Assembly: GCA_905236715.1 (NCBI GenBank)
Contig: CAJOMQ010000014.1
Coordinates: forward strand, 1 to 51,315
Source of the DNA: an uncultured Bacilli bacterium
GTDB lineage: Bacteria; Bacillota_I; Bacilli_A; RFN20; CAG-826
Length of the DNA: 51,315 bases
Reading direction: 5' to 3'
In this document: piece by piece, positions 8,172 through 14,807 of the stretch
How positions within the stretch are numbered: the stretch's first letter is position 1
Layout: each line of letters begins with the position of its first letter
Made by a program: the position numbers and the translations under genes
Notes under the pieces: model-generated
The model's input: the letters and a program-made list of their open reading frames with translations, nothing else
The model's database searches: none
What the model was told of the DNA's origin: nothing

Positions 8172-9485
8172 CTATTTTGCAGGCGGTATTTCTGGCGGAA
8201 AAGATGCGGCGAATTCGGCTAAATCACTAGCTTTTACCCAATTTGGTGTTCCTTGTTTCCACACCAATGTATCTTTTTTAACTTGGCCATTATTAATCAT
8301 TTCAATAACCTTAGCGGTTTCAAAAGGTCCAATGGCTTTACCGTCAACAACAATGTGGAATGTAATAGCAGGGATTGTAGGGGGCACATTTCCCGCTGCA
8401 TTCATTGTTTGATCCAATGTACCACCAATATTTTTAGCAACAGCACCGCCAACAGCTAAACCAGCCATTAATGAGACAGGATTGAATCCTACTCCTCCAC
8501 CCTGGCCATCATCGCCACCGATATCGATGCGTCCAGCACCATTCTCACCCATTTTTCCAAGAGCTTTAGCACTTTCAACGCCAACTTCGCCTTTAACTTC
8601 GGTTTCATATGCACCGAGATTTGCTTGTTTTGTGCCCATATGTGCAGCATATTGTTCTTCTTCTCTTTGAATACGAAGTGATTCTTCGTAATGCTGAATG
8701 TCAATTTCTGCCTTTCTCGCGGCTAAGTCTTTACTAACTTTCTTAAGCTCTTCATATGCCTCGGTATCTTTATCTAATTCAATGGAATTAATATCGAAGC
8801 CTGTAACTGTAACACCAAAAGTCTCAAAAAGCCTTTCTTTTACATTTATTTCAGCCTTATCGTTAATAAGGTCATTTTTTGTTTCGATTTGAATTAAAGG
8901 AATATCATTTTCAGCAGGAGCTTTTGCGACAGCATCCTTGACATATCTGGCAACAGCATCGGTGACTTTTTTCTTAAAGTCTTCCATCTCAAAAGTGGCA
9001 AGTTGGTAATGCTTAACAAAAGACTCATAATCTTCGATTTTGAAAGTCAATGTGCCGCGGACAGCAACAGGAACAGCAAAATCAGGGAATCGAGGGTCTG
9101 CAATATCAAAATATGGAACTCCAAATTTAACTTGTAATGCGCGACCTAAATTAATAAAGAATACTTCTGCTTGGAATGGTGTGTCTTTTTCATACCACAA
9201 GCCAATGATAGAAGATAAAACAGGGAAGTTTTTAGTCTTAAGTGTTTCATCATGTGGCCCAACAATAAAGTCTTGATTATGTCCATCTTTTTGTTTATAA
9301 ACAAAAACTGCAACCTCTCCATCCTTAACCCTTAAAACAGAGTTGGTTCTGATGGCTGTTTCTCTTTTTAGGTCTCCTCGAGCAGCGCCGCTTGGATGCC
9401 ACTTCCAAACTAGATAATCGGGTTGATCACAGCGGATTACATCAGCCATACCACCCGTTTTATTTTTCTTAGCGTAAATACTCAT
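8172..9485 (-). CDS. SPFH-domain (YdjI-like) protein with C-terminal GYF_2 domain
   Basis: A 437-residue protein. Residues about 15-300 resemble the SPFH virion-core-like family (COG4260, B. subtilis YdjI), with the start ADVIRCDQPDYLVWKWHP and a PHB-like core ending in a helix-rich stretch (EELKKVSKDLAARKAEIDIQ). A glycine-rich linker follows (IGGDDGQGGGVGF, about 325). The last 60 residues form a GYF_2-type domain (VDGKAIGPFETAKVIEMI ... LVWKQGTPNWVKASDL), usually a protein-interaction module. SPFH proteins form large membrane-associated scaffolds, and the YdjFGHI system of B. subtilis pairs one with a PspA homologue and zinc-ribbon proteins. No PspA is visible here. Shine-Dalgarno AGGAGGG. 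It is the central gene of the operon. Confidence 0.8.
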   Translation of the reverse strand: MSIYAKKNKTGGMADVIRCDQPDYLVWKWHPSGAARGDLKRETAIRTNSVLRVKDGEVAVFVYKQKDGHNQDFIVGPHDETLKTKNFPVLSSIIGLWYEKDTPFQAEVFFINLGRALQVKFGVPYFDIADPRFPDFAVPVAVRGTLTFKIEDYESFVKHYQLATFEMEDFKKKVTDAVARYVKDAVAKAPAENDIPLIQIETKNDLINDKAEINVKERLFETFGVTVTGFDINSIELDKDTEAYEELKKVSKDLAARKAEIDIQHYEESLRIQREEEQYAAHMGTKQANLGAYETEVKGEVGVESAKALGKMGENGAGRIDIGGDDGQGGGVGFNPVSLMAGLAVGGAVAKNIGGTLDQTMNAAGNVPPTIPAITFHIVVDGKAIGPFETAKVIEMINNGQVKKDTLVWKQGTPNWVKASDLAEFAASFPPEIPPAK

Positions 9486-9513
9486 AACTATTCCCTCCTA
9501 TTTTCTATTATGC

Positions 9514-10353
9514 TTAGCTATCCACTTTTCGGCTTTTTGCAGCACGCTCTTCTTCCAATTGTTTGTTAGTTTTTTTCTTCTTGAAACCAAAAACGAGCAA
9601 AACAATGCCAGCCGCTAATAGCGCAAGAAATACCAACGATAAAGCAGTGTTTCCTTCCAAATTAAAAGTAACAATACAAATAACCGAAGCAATAATTGCC
9701 GCAAATCCAGCAAAAATCATAATTAATTTAGTAGTTTGTATTTTTTTAGTGTCTTTATGAATGCTTGAATAGATTTCTTCAACTGTATCTATATCTCTTC
9801 TGTCACGCAATATAACACTTGCTTTAGCGTAGCATTGGTCAATTTTAGATAACCAAGCACTTGATACACTATCGACATTTTTGTTAGTTGCATAGTATTT
9901 AGCATCAAAATTTGCTTTGGCTAAAAGCATAAATTCAAGTATATCTTCTCTTGTATTCGGAACTGGAAATGTTTTAATCAGTTCAATTTTCTTATCTAAA
10001 TCGTCTGTATCCATGATTTTATCAAATAAAACCTGAACAGATACAGTTACACCCCTATCTCTAATTTCATATCCACATGAAGGACATTTAACTTCATCAA
10101 AGCTAATTAACTCACCGCAATTCGGGCATTTATGCAATCGTCCCTCCTTATTGCTGACCTCTCTATGTTCCTTACGATGTTCCTCAACTGGTACTTGTTC
10201 GGCAACCTTTTCCACAGGCTCTTCGTAAACCTTGGGATCATCTTGAACTTTGAGTTCTTCCGAAACAGGTTTTTGACGCATGATTTTGGTACCACACTCA
10301 TCACAGAACAAGGCATCATCATCTAACTTTCTACCACAATTTGGACAATACAT
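9514..10353 (-). CDS. Zinc-ribbon membrane protein of the SPFH operon
   Basis: A 279-residue protein. Two N-terminal zinc ribbons are visible: CPNCGRKLDDDALFCDECG at residues 3-21, and CPNCGELISFDEVKCPSCG around 75-95. An acidic/proline-rich linker joins them. A helical segment (about 105-205) follows, then two transmembrane helices (LIMIFAGFAAIIASVICIV and ALSLVFLALLAAGIVLLVFG) and a basic tail. This predicts cytosolic zinc ribbons tethered to the membrane. Shine-Dalgarno AAAGGAG; it starts 13 nt after the HTH gene. Function unknown. The combination with SPFH and GYF_2 suggests a membrane-stress or sensing complex. Confidence 0.7.
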   Translation of the reverse strand: MYCPNCGRKLDDDALFCDECGTKIMRQKPVSEELKVQDDPKVYEEPVEKVAEQVPVEEHRKEHREVSNKEGRLHKCPNCGELISFDEVKCPSCGYEIRDRGVTVSVQVLFDKIMDTDDLDKKIELIKTFPVPNTREDILEFMLLAKANFDAKYYATNKNVDSVSSAWLSKIDQCYAKASVILRDRRDIDTVEEIYSSIHKDTKKIQTTKLIMIFAGFAAIIASVICIVTFNLEGNTALSLVFLALLAAGIVLLVFGFKKKKTNKQLEEERAAKSRKVDS

Positions 10354-10366
10354 AGATTAATCTCCT

Positions 10367-10588
10367 TTATTTGTCGTTTTTAACAAAGTCACAAATGTCT
10401 CCGATATTGCAATCGAGATATTCGCAAATACGAAGCAGCACAGATAAAGCCACTTCTTCGTTTCTTCTCAATTTTGTCATCGTTCCCGTAGCAATATTTA
10501 GATTCCTTCTTAAGTCAATAGCAGAAATATCTCGTTCAACTAATAGAATCCACATTTTTTTATACGAGACTGAGTATTTGCTTGTCAT
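10367..10588 (-). CDS. Small Cro/C1-type HTH regulator
   Basis: A 73-residue stand-alone helix-turn-helix protein of the XRE/HTH_26 type. The recognition region is about residues 20-50 (ISAIDLRRNLNIATGTMTKL), and the characteristic end is LLRICEYLDCNIGDI. It is the first gene of the SPFH operon and the likely regulator of it. No Shine-Dalgarno is present: the -10 box ends 6 nt before the ATG, so the message is probably leaderless. Confidence 0.8.
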   Translation of the reverse strand: MTSKYSVSYKKMWILLVERDISAIDLRRNLNIATGTMTKLRRNEEVALSVLLRICEYLDCNIGDICDFVKNDK

Positions 10589-10594
10589 GTCTTA

Positions 10595-10623
10595 ATAATA
10601 GAGAGAGAAGGAGAGAGAGTCAA
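10595..10623 (-). promoter_or_regulatory. Promoter of the HTH/SPFH operon, with an all-pyrimidine spacer
   Basis: Minus strand: -35 TTGACT (10618-10623), a 17-nt spacer made only of C and T (mostly CT repeats), -10 TATTAT (10595-10600), then 6 nt to the ATG. A near-consensus sigma-A promoter for a leaderless message. Confidence 0.7.
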
Positions 10624-10869
10624 GTATTTATTGCGAATGAGTGCTAATATCTTGCTCCATTTTCTTAACTTCTTGCGATTTTATGGCAAAAAGTGTCATT
10701 TTATTCGCAATAATTTGTTTTTGTATAACTATCTATTATTAATTTTTTAAAATATTTAAATATTTATCCTTAAAATTCTTTTATATCTTTGGGTTCGTTT
10801 TCAACCACTATCGCCCGAATCGCCGCTTTCGTCAACAAATGCACTTAACATCTTTTCCATAATTTAGTG

Positions 10870-10947
10870 TTAAAAAAATGCGAGACGAACTCTCGCAATG
10901 AGATGGGACCTAATTCGGCGCCCTATCAAGAGATTTCCTTTTGACAT
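10870..10947 (-). CDS. Possible 25-residue basic peptide in a short transcript
   Basis: An ATG at 10945-10947 opens 25 codons ending at TAA 10870-10872. The product (starting MSKGNLLIGRRIRSH) has six Arg/Lys plus hydrophobic residues and no acidic ones. The ATG lies 4 nt after a -10 box, with no Shine-Dalgarno. The last codons run through the terminator hairpin and its T-run, which is unusual and may mean the RNA, not a peptide, is the product. Low confidence. Confidence 0.25.
   Translation of the reverse strand: MSKGNLLIGRRIRSHLIARVRLAFF
10871..10896 (-). terminator. Terminator of the short transcript
   Basis: Minus strand: GCGAGAG TTCG TCTCGC-type stem-loop (arms 10891-10896 and 10880-10885) followed by ATTTTTTT. 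A textbook intrinsic terminator. Confidence 0.85.
10871..10945 (-). ncRNA. Candidate small RNA (about 75 nt)
   Basis: Minus strand, with promoter at 10952-10981 and a perfect terminator at 10871-10896. The interior can form a helix GAT(A)GGG/CCCATC before the terminator stem. No Rfam family is recognised. The unit is isolated from the gene upstream by that gene's own terminator. Confidence 0.4.
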
Positions 10948-10951
10948 CTAT

Positions 10952-10981
10952 ATTATTGTCCATCGTTCACAATCTTGTCAA
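10952..10981 (-). promoter_or_regulatory. Promoter of the short transcript
   Basis: Minus strand: perfect -35 TTGACA (10976-10981), 18-nt spacer, -10 AATAAT (10952-10957, 5 of 6 to consensus). Confidence 0.55.
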
Positions 10982-11002
10982 AAAAAGAATTGAATTTCTT
11001 TA

Positions 11003-11037
11003 AAGAAAAAAAGACATCTCTTTGTTACAGAAATGTC
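11003..11037 (-). terminator. Terminator of the 386-residue protein gene
   Basis: Minus strand: GACATTTCT / AGAGATGTC stem with one G-U pair (11029-11037 and 11013-11021), 7-nt loop, then TTTTTTTC. Confidence 0.75.
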
Positions 11038-11102
11038 ATGTTTTTTCAATGTCTTTCCGAAAATTAAATAATATTTTTTAAGAAGTTTTCACAGCAAGGA
11101 TA

Positions 11103-12263
11103 TTATTGAAAATAAACGCCATTTTTATCAAAATAGATGCTTTTGCATTCATTGAACAATATCTCGGCTTGTTCTATGTTCTTGATAAAAACAGAGCTTT
11201 TATCTTCTTGAAGCATTATGAATGAATCTAAGTTTTGCCTAATTGCAACGTCATTAATCTCTTTACCTTTTTTATTTAACCATGATTCTTCTTTTGCCTT
11301 TAATAATAGTCCGCCTATACCTTTAAGCGCTTTTGATTCGGTCGATGTATTAGCGGTAGATTTCAAATGATCTAATGTTTTATCAAATAGCTCTTTATAT
11401 TCATTAGAGTTCAGTAATAGTTTTTCTCTCACTTGTGAAAGATAATCTTTGCTAAAATTGCCCAAAAGCAACACTTCTAAAAATTGCGCAAAACTATAAA
11501 CATAAATTGTCAGTTGATAATAGTTAAAGTTGTTTTCTAATTCAAGTTGTTTTTCTTTTAGTGTTTTAGCAACCAAGGCCTTTTTATCGTTTTGAATTAG
11601 AACATTGATTTGTTTTTGATAGAAAATTATGTTTTGTTCAGCACTTCTTTTGATATCTAAAACTAATTTATGATGACTGGTCCTATATTCTTTATTATCC
11701 CAATTGTATTTATATTCACTAACAATATTCTTTAGAACATTTAAATCGCCTTCAACTCTAGATTCTTTATCATTCTTCAAAAATGTCAAAATTTTATCGC
11801 AAGCATTTATGATCTTTGCTGTTTCTTGTTTCACAGTTATCAAAATAGCCGCTAGTAAAAGGATTGTTGGATTAGGAGCAGCAACAAGTTTCCCATCACT
11901 AAGTTGTAAAAATTCGTTTTTTATTGGAGCAATAGAATCAATTGTTTTACCAAATTTAGTATTTTCAATTTTGCCATCAACGAAAGCCGCCAACTTACAT
12001 AATCCAGTTCCTTCTGTTCTAGTTTCATCATAGATGGCTTCAACAGCAGGCATTATTGTATTAACAGCATCTCCTAAATTTTTAATGTCTTTAAAAGAGA
12101 AATGTAAGGCATCGATGCTATTTAAATCTTCATAGGCATCAACCAAAATCTGAGTAACTTGCAAACCTTTTTCAATATTAGAAGTTGCTAATTCAATTTT
12201 TTCATTTTGGTTAGAAACACAATTTTGCTTTTTATTATTTTTAAATGAGTCAAAAAATACCAT
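11103..12263 (-). CDS. Helical protein of unknown function
   Basis: A 386-residue protein, charged and almost entirely helical. It has one moderately hydrophobic stretch near residue 130-145 (PNPTILLLAAILITV), possibly a membrane-interacting helix. The following region (KNDKESRVEGDLNVLKNI...YKYNWDN) looks like a coiled, four-helix-bundle type fold. No catalytic motif or signal peptide is seen, and I do not recognise a named family. It is a monocistronic unit with its own promoter and terminator, next to the SPFH operon. There is no Shine-Dalgarno, and the -10 box ends 6 nt from the ATG. A+T-rich codon use is stronger than in the core genes. A host-interaction or defence role is possible but unsupported. 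Confidence 0.65.
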   Translation of the reverse strand: MVFFDSFKNNKKQNCVSNQNEKIELATSNIEKGLQVTQILVDAYEDLNSIDALHFSFKDIKNLGDAVNTIMPAVEAIYDETRTEGTGLCKLAAFVDGKIENTKFGKTIDSIAPIKNEFLQLSDGKLVAAPNPTILLLAAILITVKQETAKIINACDKILTFLKNDKESRVEGDLNVLKNIVSEYKYNWDNKEYRTSHHKLVLDIKRSAEQNIIFYQKQINVLIQNDKKALVAKTLKEKQLELENNFNYYQLTIYVYSFAQFLEVLLLGNFSKDYLSQVREKLLLNSNEYKELFDKTLDHLKSTANTSTESKALKGIGGLLLKAKEESWLNKKGKEINDVAIRQNLDSFIMLQEDKSSVFIKNIEQAEILFNECKSIYFDKNGVYFQ

Positions 12264-12269
12264 ACCTAA

Positions 12270-12297
12270 ATCATAACAACTTATAGGGCTCTTTCAA
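12270..12297 (-). promoter_or_regulatory. Promoter of the 386-residue protein gene (leaderless type)
   Basis: Minus strand: -35 TTGAAA (12292-12297), 16-nt spacer, -10 TATGAT (12270-12275), then 6 nt to the ATG at 12263. Confidence 0.6.
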
Positions 12298-12358
12298 AAC
12301 ATTATTTTTAAATGTTTTTTCTTCTTTTAAATTAACATAACATGATTTTTTTGCGAGT

Positions 12359-12392
12359 AAAAAGAAAAAGAGAGATGATATTATATCATCTC
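12359..12392 (-). terminator. Intrinsic terminator, transcript uncertain
   Basis: Minus strand: perfect stem GAGATGATA / TATCATCTC (12384-12392 with 12372-12380), 3-nt loop, followed by CTCTTTTTCTTTTT. It would end any transcript from the 12393-12530 stretch or readthrough from tRNA-Arg. Confidence 0.65.
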
Positions 12393-12523
12393 ATCAAATT
12401 TCAGTTAATAAAGTTTGCATTTTCTTATCCTAACTGGGTCCGTAATGGTTTCTCGCTGTGTATTAATATAATTTGTTGCTATTTTATGAGGCGCCAAGCA
12501 GGACGCGATAAAAGCTTCAACTA

Positions 12524-12560
12524 TAATAAAAACGAGATAATATTATGCATCATCTCGTTA
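12524..12560 (-). terminator. Terminator after tRNA-Arg
   Basis: Minus strand: AACGAGAT (12552-12559) pairs with ATCTCGTT (12531-12538) across a 13-nt loop, followed by TTTTTATT. It lies about 10 nt after the encoded CCA. Confidence 0.65.
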
Positions 12561-12568
12561 CCTATCAT

Positions 12569-12645
12569 TGGGGCGCCTGGTGTGACTCAAACACACGGCC
12601 TCAACCTTCGGGGGGTTGCGCTCTATTCAACTGAGCTACAGGCGC
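12569..12645 (-). tRNA. tRNA-Arg (anticodon CCG), aberrant at conserved positions
   Basis: The cloverleaf is complete: acceptor GCGCCTG/CAGGCGC, D stem GCTC/GAGC, anticodon stem CAACC/GGTTG, T stem GTGTG/CACAC, encoded CCA. The anticodon loop CCCCGAA gives anticodon CCG (CGG codons). Three near-invariant bases are changed: position 33 is C not U; the D loop AGTTGAATA has A at 19; the T loop TTTGAGT has U at 56, so the 19-56 tertiary pair becomes A-U. The discriminator is C. It starts 2 nt after the DJ-1 stop codon. Confidence 0.85.
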
Positions 12646-12647
12646 AT

Positions 12648-13202
12648 TTATAAACCAAAAATGCCTTTCTTGATTCTTTCCACTACTTCCTCACCTAAAT
12701 GATGTTTGACAATTGCTAAAGCAAAATCTAAAGTATAACCCATGGATTTACCAGTGACATTCATTGGAGAATTAACAACATTTTCATCTTTTTGATAAGA
12801 AGGCCCATTATCTAATTGTTCAAAGCCAGGAAAACAAATATAAGGATTATTTTTATCGATAGCTTTTAATCTATATAAAATAGGTGGCGCAGCGCATATC
12901 GCGTGTATGCATTTTTGATGATCAGAAAAATACTTAATGGTTTCTTTAACTAAAGATGATTCTTCGAGATTTTTAACACCAAGTTTTCCGCCTGGCAAAA
13001 CCAAAAAAGTAAAATCGTCTAATGTTGCATCTTTCAAAAGAATATTTGATTTGATCAATACACCATGGCTTGATTTAACAAATAAATCATCGTTAATTGA
13101 CGCTAAGACGACATCTATTTCTCCGGTGCGTGATAAAACATCAAAAGTCTGAATGGCTTCTGTTTCTTCAAATCCTTCCGCTAATAAGATGAGTGCTTTC
13201 AT
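12648..13202 (-). CDS. DJ-1/PfpI family protein
   Basis: A 184-residue single-domain protein of the DJ-1/YajL branch. It begins MKALILLAEGFEETEA, which contains the conserved Glu near residue 14-17. The nucleophile elbow is HAICAAPPIL, with the reactive Cys near residue 103. The family's glycine-rich loop is LPGGKLG. Members act as redox-sensitive stress proteins or deglycase/glyoxalase-like enzymes; which applies cannot be told from sequence. No Shine-Dalgarno is visible. The gene lies between tRNA-Leu(CAG) and tRNA-Arg(CCG), so its mRNA ends are probably produced by tRNA processing. Confidence 0.88.
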   Translation of the reverse strand: MKALILLAEGFEETEAIQTFDVLSRTGEIDVVLASINDDLFVKSSHGVLIKSNILLKDATLDDFTFLVLPGGKLGVKNLEESSLVKETIKYFSDHQKCIHAICAAPPILYRLKAIDKNNPYICFPGFEQLDNGPSYQKDENVVNSPMNVTGKSMGYTLDFALAIVKHHLGEEVVERIKKGIFGL

Positions 13203-13223
13203 AATTAATAATTTTCACAAAAT

Positions 13224-13308
13224 TGGTGCAGCCAGCAGGAGTCGAACCTGTATGAGTTGCCTCACTAGAACCTGAATCTAGCGCGTCTACCAGTTCCGCC
13301 ATGGCTGC
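13224..13308 (-). tRNA. tRNA-Leu (anticodon CAG)
   Basis: Class II tRNA: acceptor GCAGCCA/TGGCTGC, leucine-type D arm with GG at 18-19, anticodon loop TTCAGGT (CAG, reads CUG), long variable arm, T loop TTCGACT, encoded CCA (13224-13226). Its 5' end lies 2 nt after the stop codon of the nucleotidase gene and its 3' end about 20 nt before the DJ-1 start. Confidence 0.97.
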
Positions 13309-13310
13309 AT

Positions 13311-14807
13311 TTAAATAATTGGGTATTCCTCTGCTAGATATTTTTTCATAATATCGCGAGGATATAAATTATTATAAACTGATACGTTGGTTAAATATCG
13401 ACCATAAATTTCATGCTCCGATAAATAATCAATCGTCAGGATATAAACATATCCATTTTCCGAAACAGAAGAAGGATCTTCTCCGTTTGGATAATAAGAA
13501 GTATATGCGTATTCATCACATTTATCTAGTAAACAACGCGCTAACACTAATTGATTATCAAAAGGGAAACAACTATAAATATCACCATAGGTGACATAGC
13601 CAGAAGAAAGATATGATCTAGCTTGATTGTGACCTACTCGATATAGTCTTTTCGGATTACCAATTTCATCATAATAAAATTGATACATATATTTTTCTAA
13701 TTGAAGCACTAAATCATTACCATAGATAGAGTGTGGAATATAGGCCACTTTTTCATTTTTAATTTCCGCAATTTGGGAAGAAAAAGAATTAATAATTGCC
13801 TCAGTGCCAGCATCTTCTTGGCAGGCAATTAAAGAAGAAGAATATATAATGTCGCCAGATGAACTAACAGAATGTGAGGAGAAAGAATAATTCATTTCAA
13901 TATGACTTAAGCCGTCACCATTAGCACCACCTTCAACAGCGGGTACCCCATTAATGTTATTTAGTTCATATAAATGATTGTGGCCACCAAAAATACCGTC
14001 GACATAATCAGCATATGATGTTGACAAATTTTCCGTTGAATAATGATAAAGAAATAAAATGACATCCGCACCATTATTTTTTAAATAGGTAGACCATTGC
14101 ATCACAAATGGTAACGGGTCATAAAAAGATAAGTCTTTAACATTGCTAGCTAAAATGCTCGTTGTGATTCCTTGACCAATCGCCCCAATAATACCGATAT
14201 GAACACCATTTCTAGTTATCGTTGTGTAAGGTTGTACCCAGTCAACGTTTTTATTAGATTCCTTATCAATAATATTGCATGCCAAAAAGGGGAAAGATGT
14301 CTGTTCTTGATTTTCTAACAAAGTAGAGATTGTCCAATCAAATTCATGATTGCCTAAAGCCATCGCTGAGCAACCTAAATATTCAAGCCAGGAATTCATA
14401 ATGGCGCCTTTAGTAAGATTGCTATCAGCGCTTCCTTGCCAAGTATCACCAGTGGAAGTAAAAACAAAACCCTCGGGGTTCAATGATTTTTGTTTTTTTA
14501 AATATGATGATATTTTTCTAATGCCTGCTTTTTCACCATCTTCATCAACCGCACCATGAATATCGTTGACATTATAAAAAGAAAGTTTACGATTTCCGTT
14601 CCTTAAATAATCTTGTGATTCATCCCACTCAATTTCATATTCGTCAATATCAATGGAAATGCTTGTTTCCGAAGACTCAAAATCAGAAGTAGAAATAGAA
14701 GAAGTATATGAACTAGAGGAGTTATTACGTCTTTGACAAGATATTAACCCACAAGTAGAGCAAATTATAGAAACACTAGCGATAATAAACAATCGCTTAT
14801 TTTTCAT
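13311..14807 (-). CDS. 5'-nucleotidase / cyclic phosphodiesterase-type lipoprotein
   Basis: A 498-residue secreted lipoprotein. The signal peptide is MKNKRLFIIASVSIICSTCG, with a lipobox ending LISC (Cys 24), then a Ser-rich linker. The calcineurin-like metallophosphatase domain shows NVNDIHG, STGDTWQGS, ALGNHEFDW and the distal FGGHNH motif. A 5'-nucleotidase C-terminal substrate domain follows (HNQARSYLSSGYVTYGDIYS; Arg and Phe stacking residues are plausible). UshA/YfkN-type enzymes release nucleosides from extracellular nucleotides for uptake. It overlaps the upstream ligase gene by 11 nt and has Shine-Dalgarno AGAGGA. Substrate range is not deducible. Confidence 0.88.
   Translation of the reverse strand: MKNKRLFIIASVSIICSTCGLISCQRRNNSSSSYTSSISTSDFESSETSISIDIDEYEIEWDESQDYLRNGNRKLSFYNVNDIHGAVDEDGEKAGIRKISSYLKKQKSLNPEGFVFTSTGDTWQGSADSNLTKGAIMNSWLEYLGCSAMALGNHEFDWTISTLLENQEQTSFPFLACNIIDKESNKNVDWVQPYTTITRNGVHIGIIGAIGQGITTSILASNVKDLSFYDPLPFVMQWSTYLKNNGADVILFLYHYSTENLSTSYADYVDGIFGGHNHLYELNNINGVPAVEGGANGDGLSHIEMNYSFSSHSVSSSGDIIYSSSLIACQEDAGTEAIINSFSSQIAEIKNEKVAYIPHSIYGNDLVLQLEKYMYQFYYDEIGNPKRLYRVGHNQARSYLSSGYVTYGDIYSCFPFDNQLVLARCLLDKCDEYAYTSYYPNGEDPSSVSENGYVYILTIDYLSEHEIYGRYLTNVSVYNNLYPRDIMKKYLAEEYPII

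Larger units (their letters stand above)
10589..11102. other. 514-bp intergenic stretch, accessory region
   Basis: Contents by reading: the HTH operon promoter near 10595-10623; an A+T-rich stretch 10624-10869 with no convincing gene; a short minus-strand transcription unit at about 10870-10981 (promoter, possible 25-codon ORF, terminator); and the terminator of the upstream 386-residue gene at 11003-11037. Confidence 0.6.
12264..12568. other. 305-bp intergenic stretch with two terminator hairpins and no clear gene
   Basis: It contains the promoter of the 386-residue gene (12270-12297), a hairpin at 12359-12392, and the tRNA-Arg terminator (12524-12560). Between 12393 and 12523 the minus strand can pair TTTTATCGCG with CGC...ATAAAA. 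It also holds an 8-codon ORF (MQTLLTEI) behind AGGATAAGAAA, ending just before the 12372-12392 hairpin. A leader peptide or small RNA is possible; nothing is firm. Confidence 0.4.

Noticed and set aside
10636-10648. GAGTGCTAAT near the HTH promoter as a third CIRCE
   Set aside because: Only one arm is present; no TTAGCACTC lies 9 nt away.
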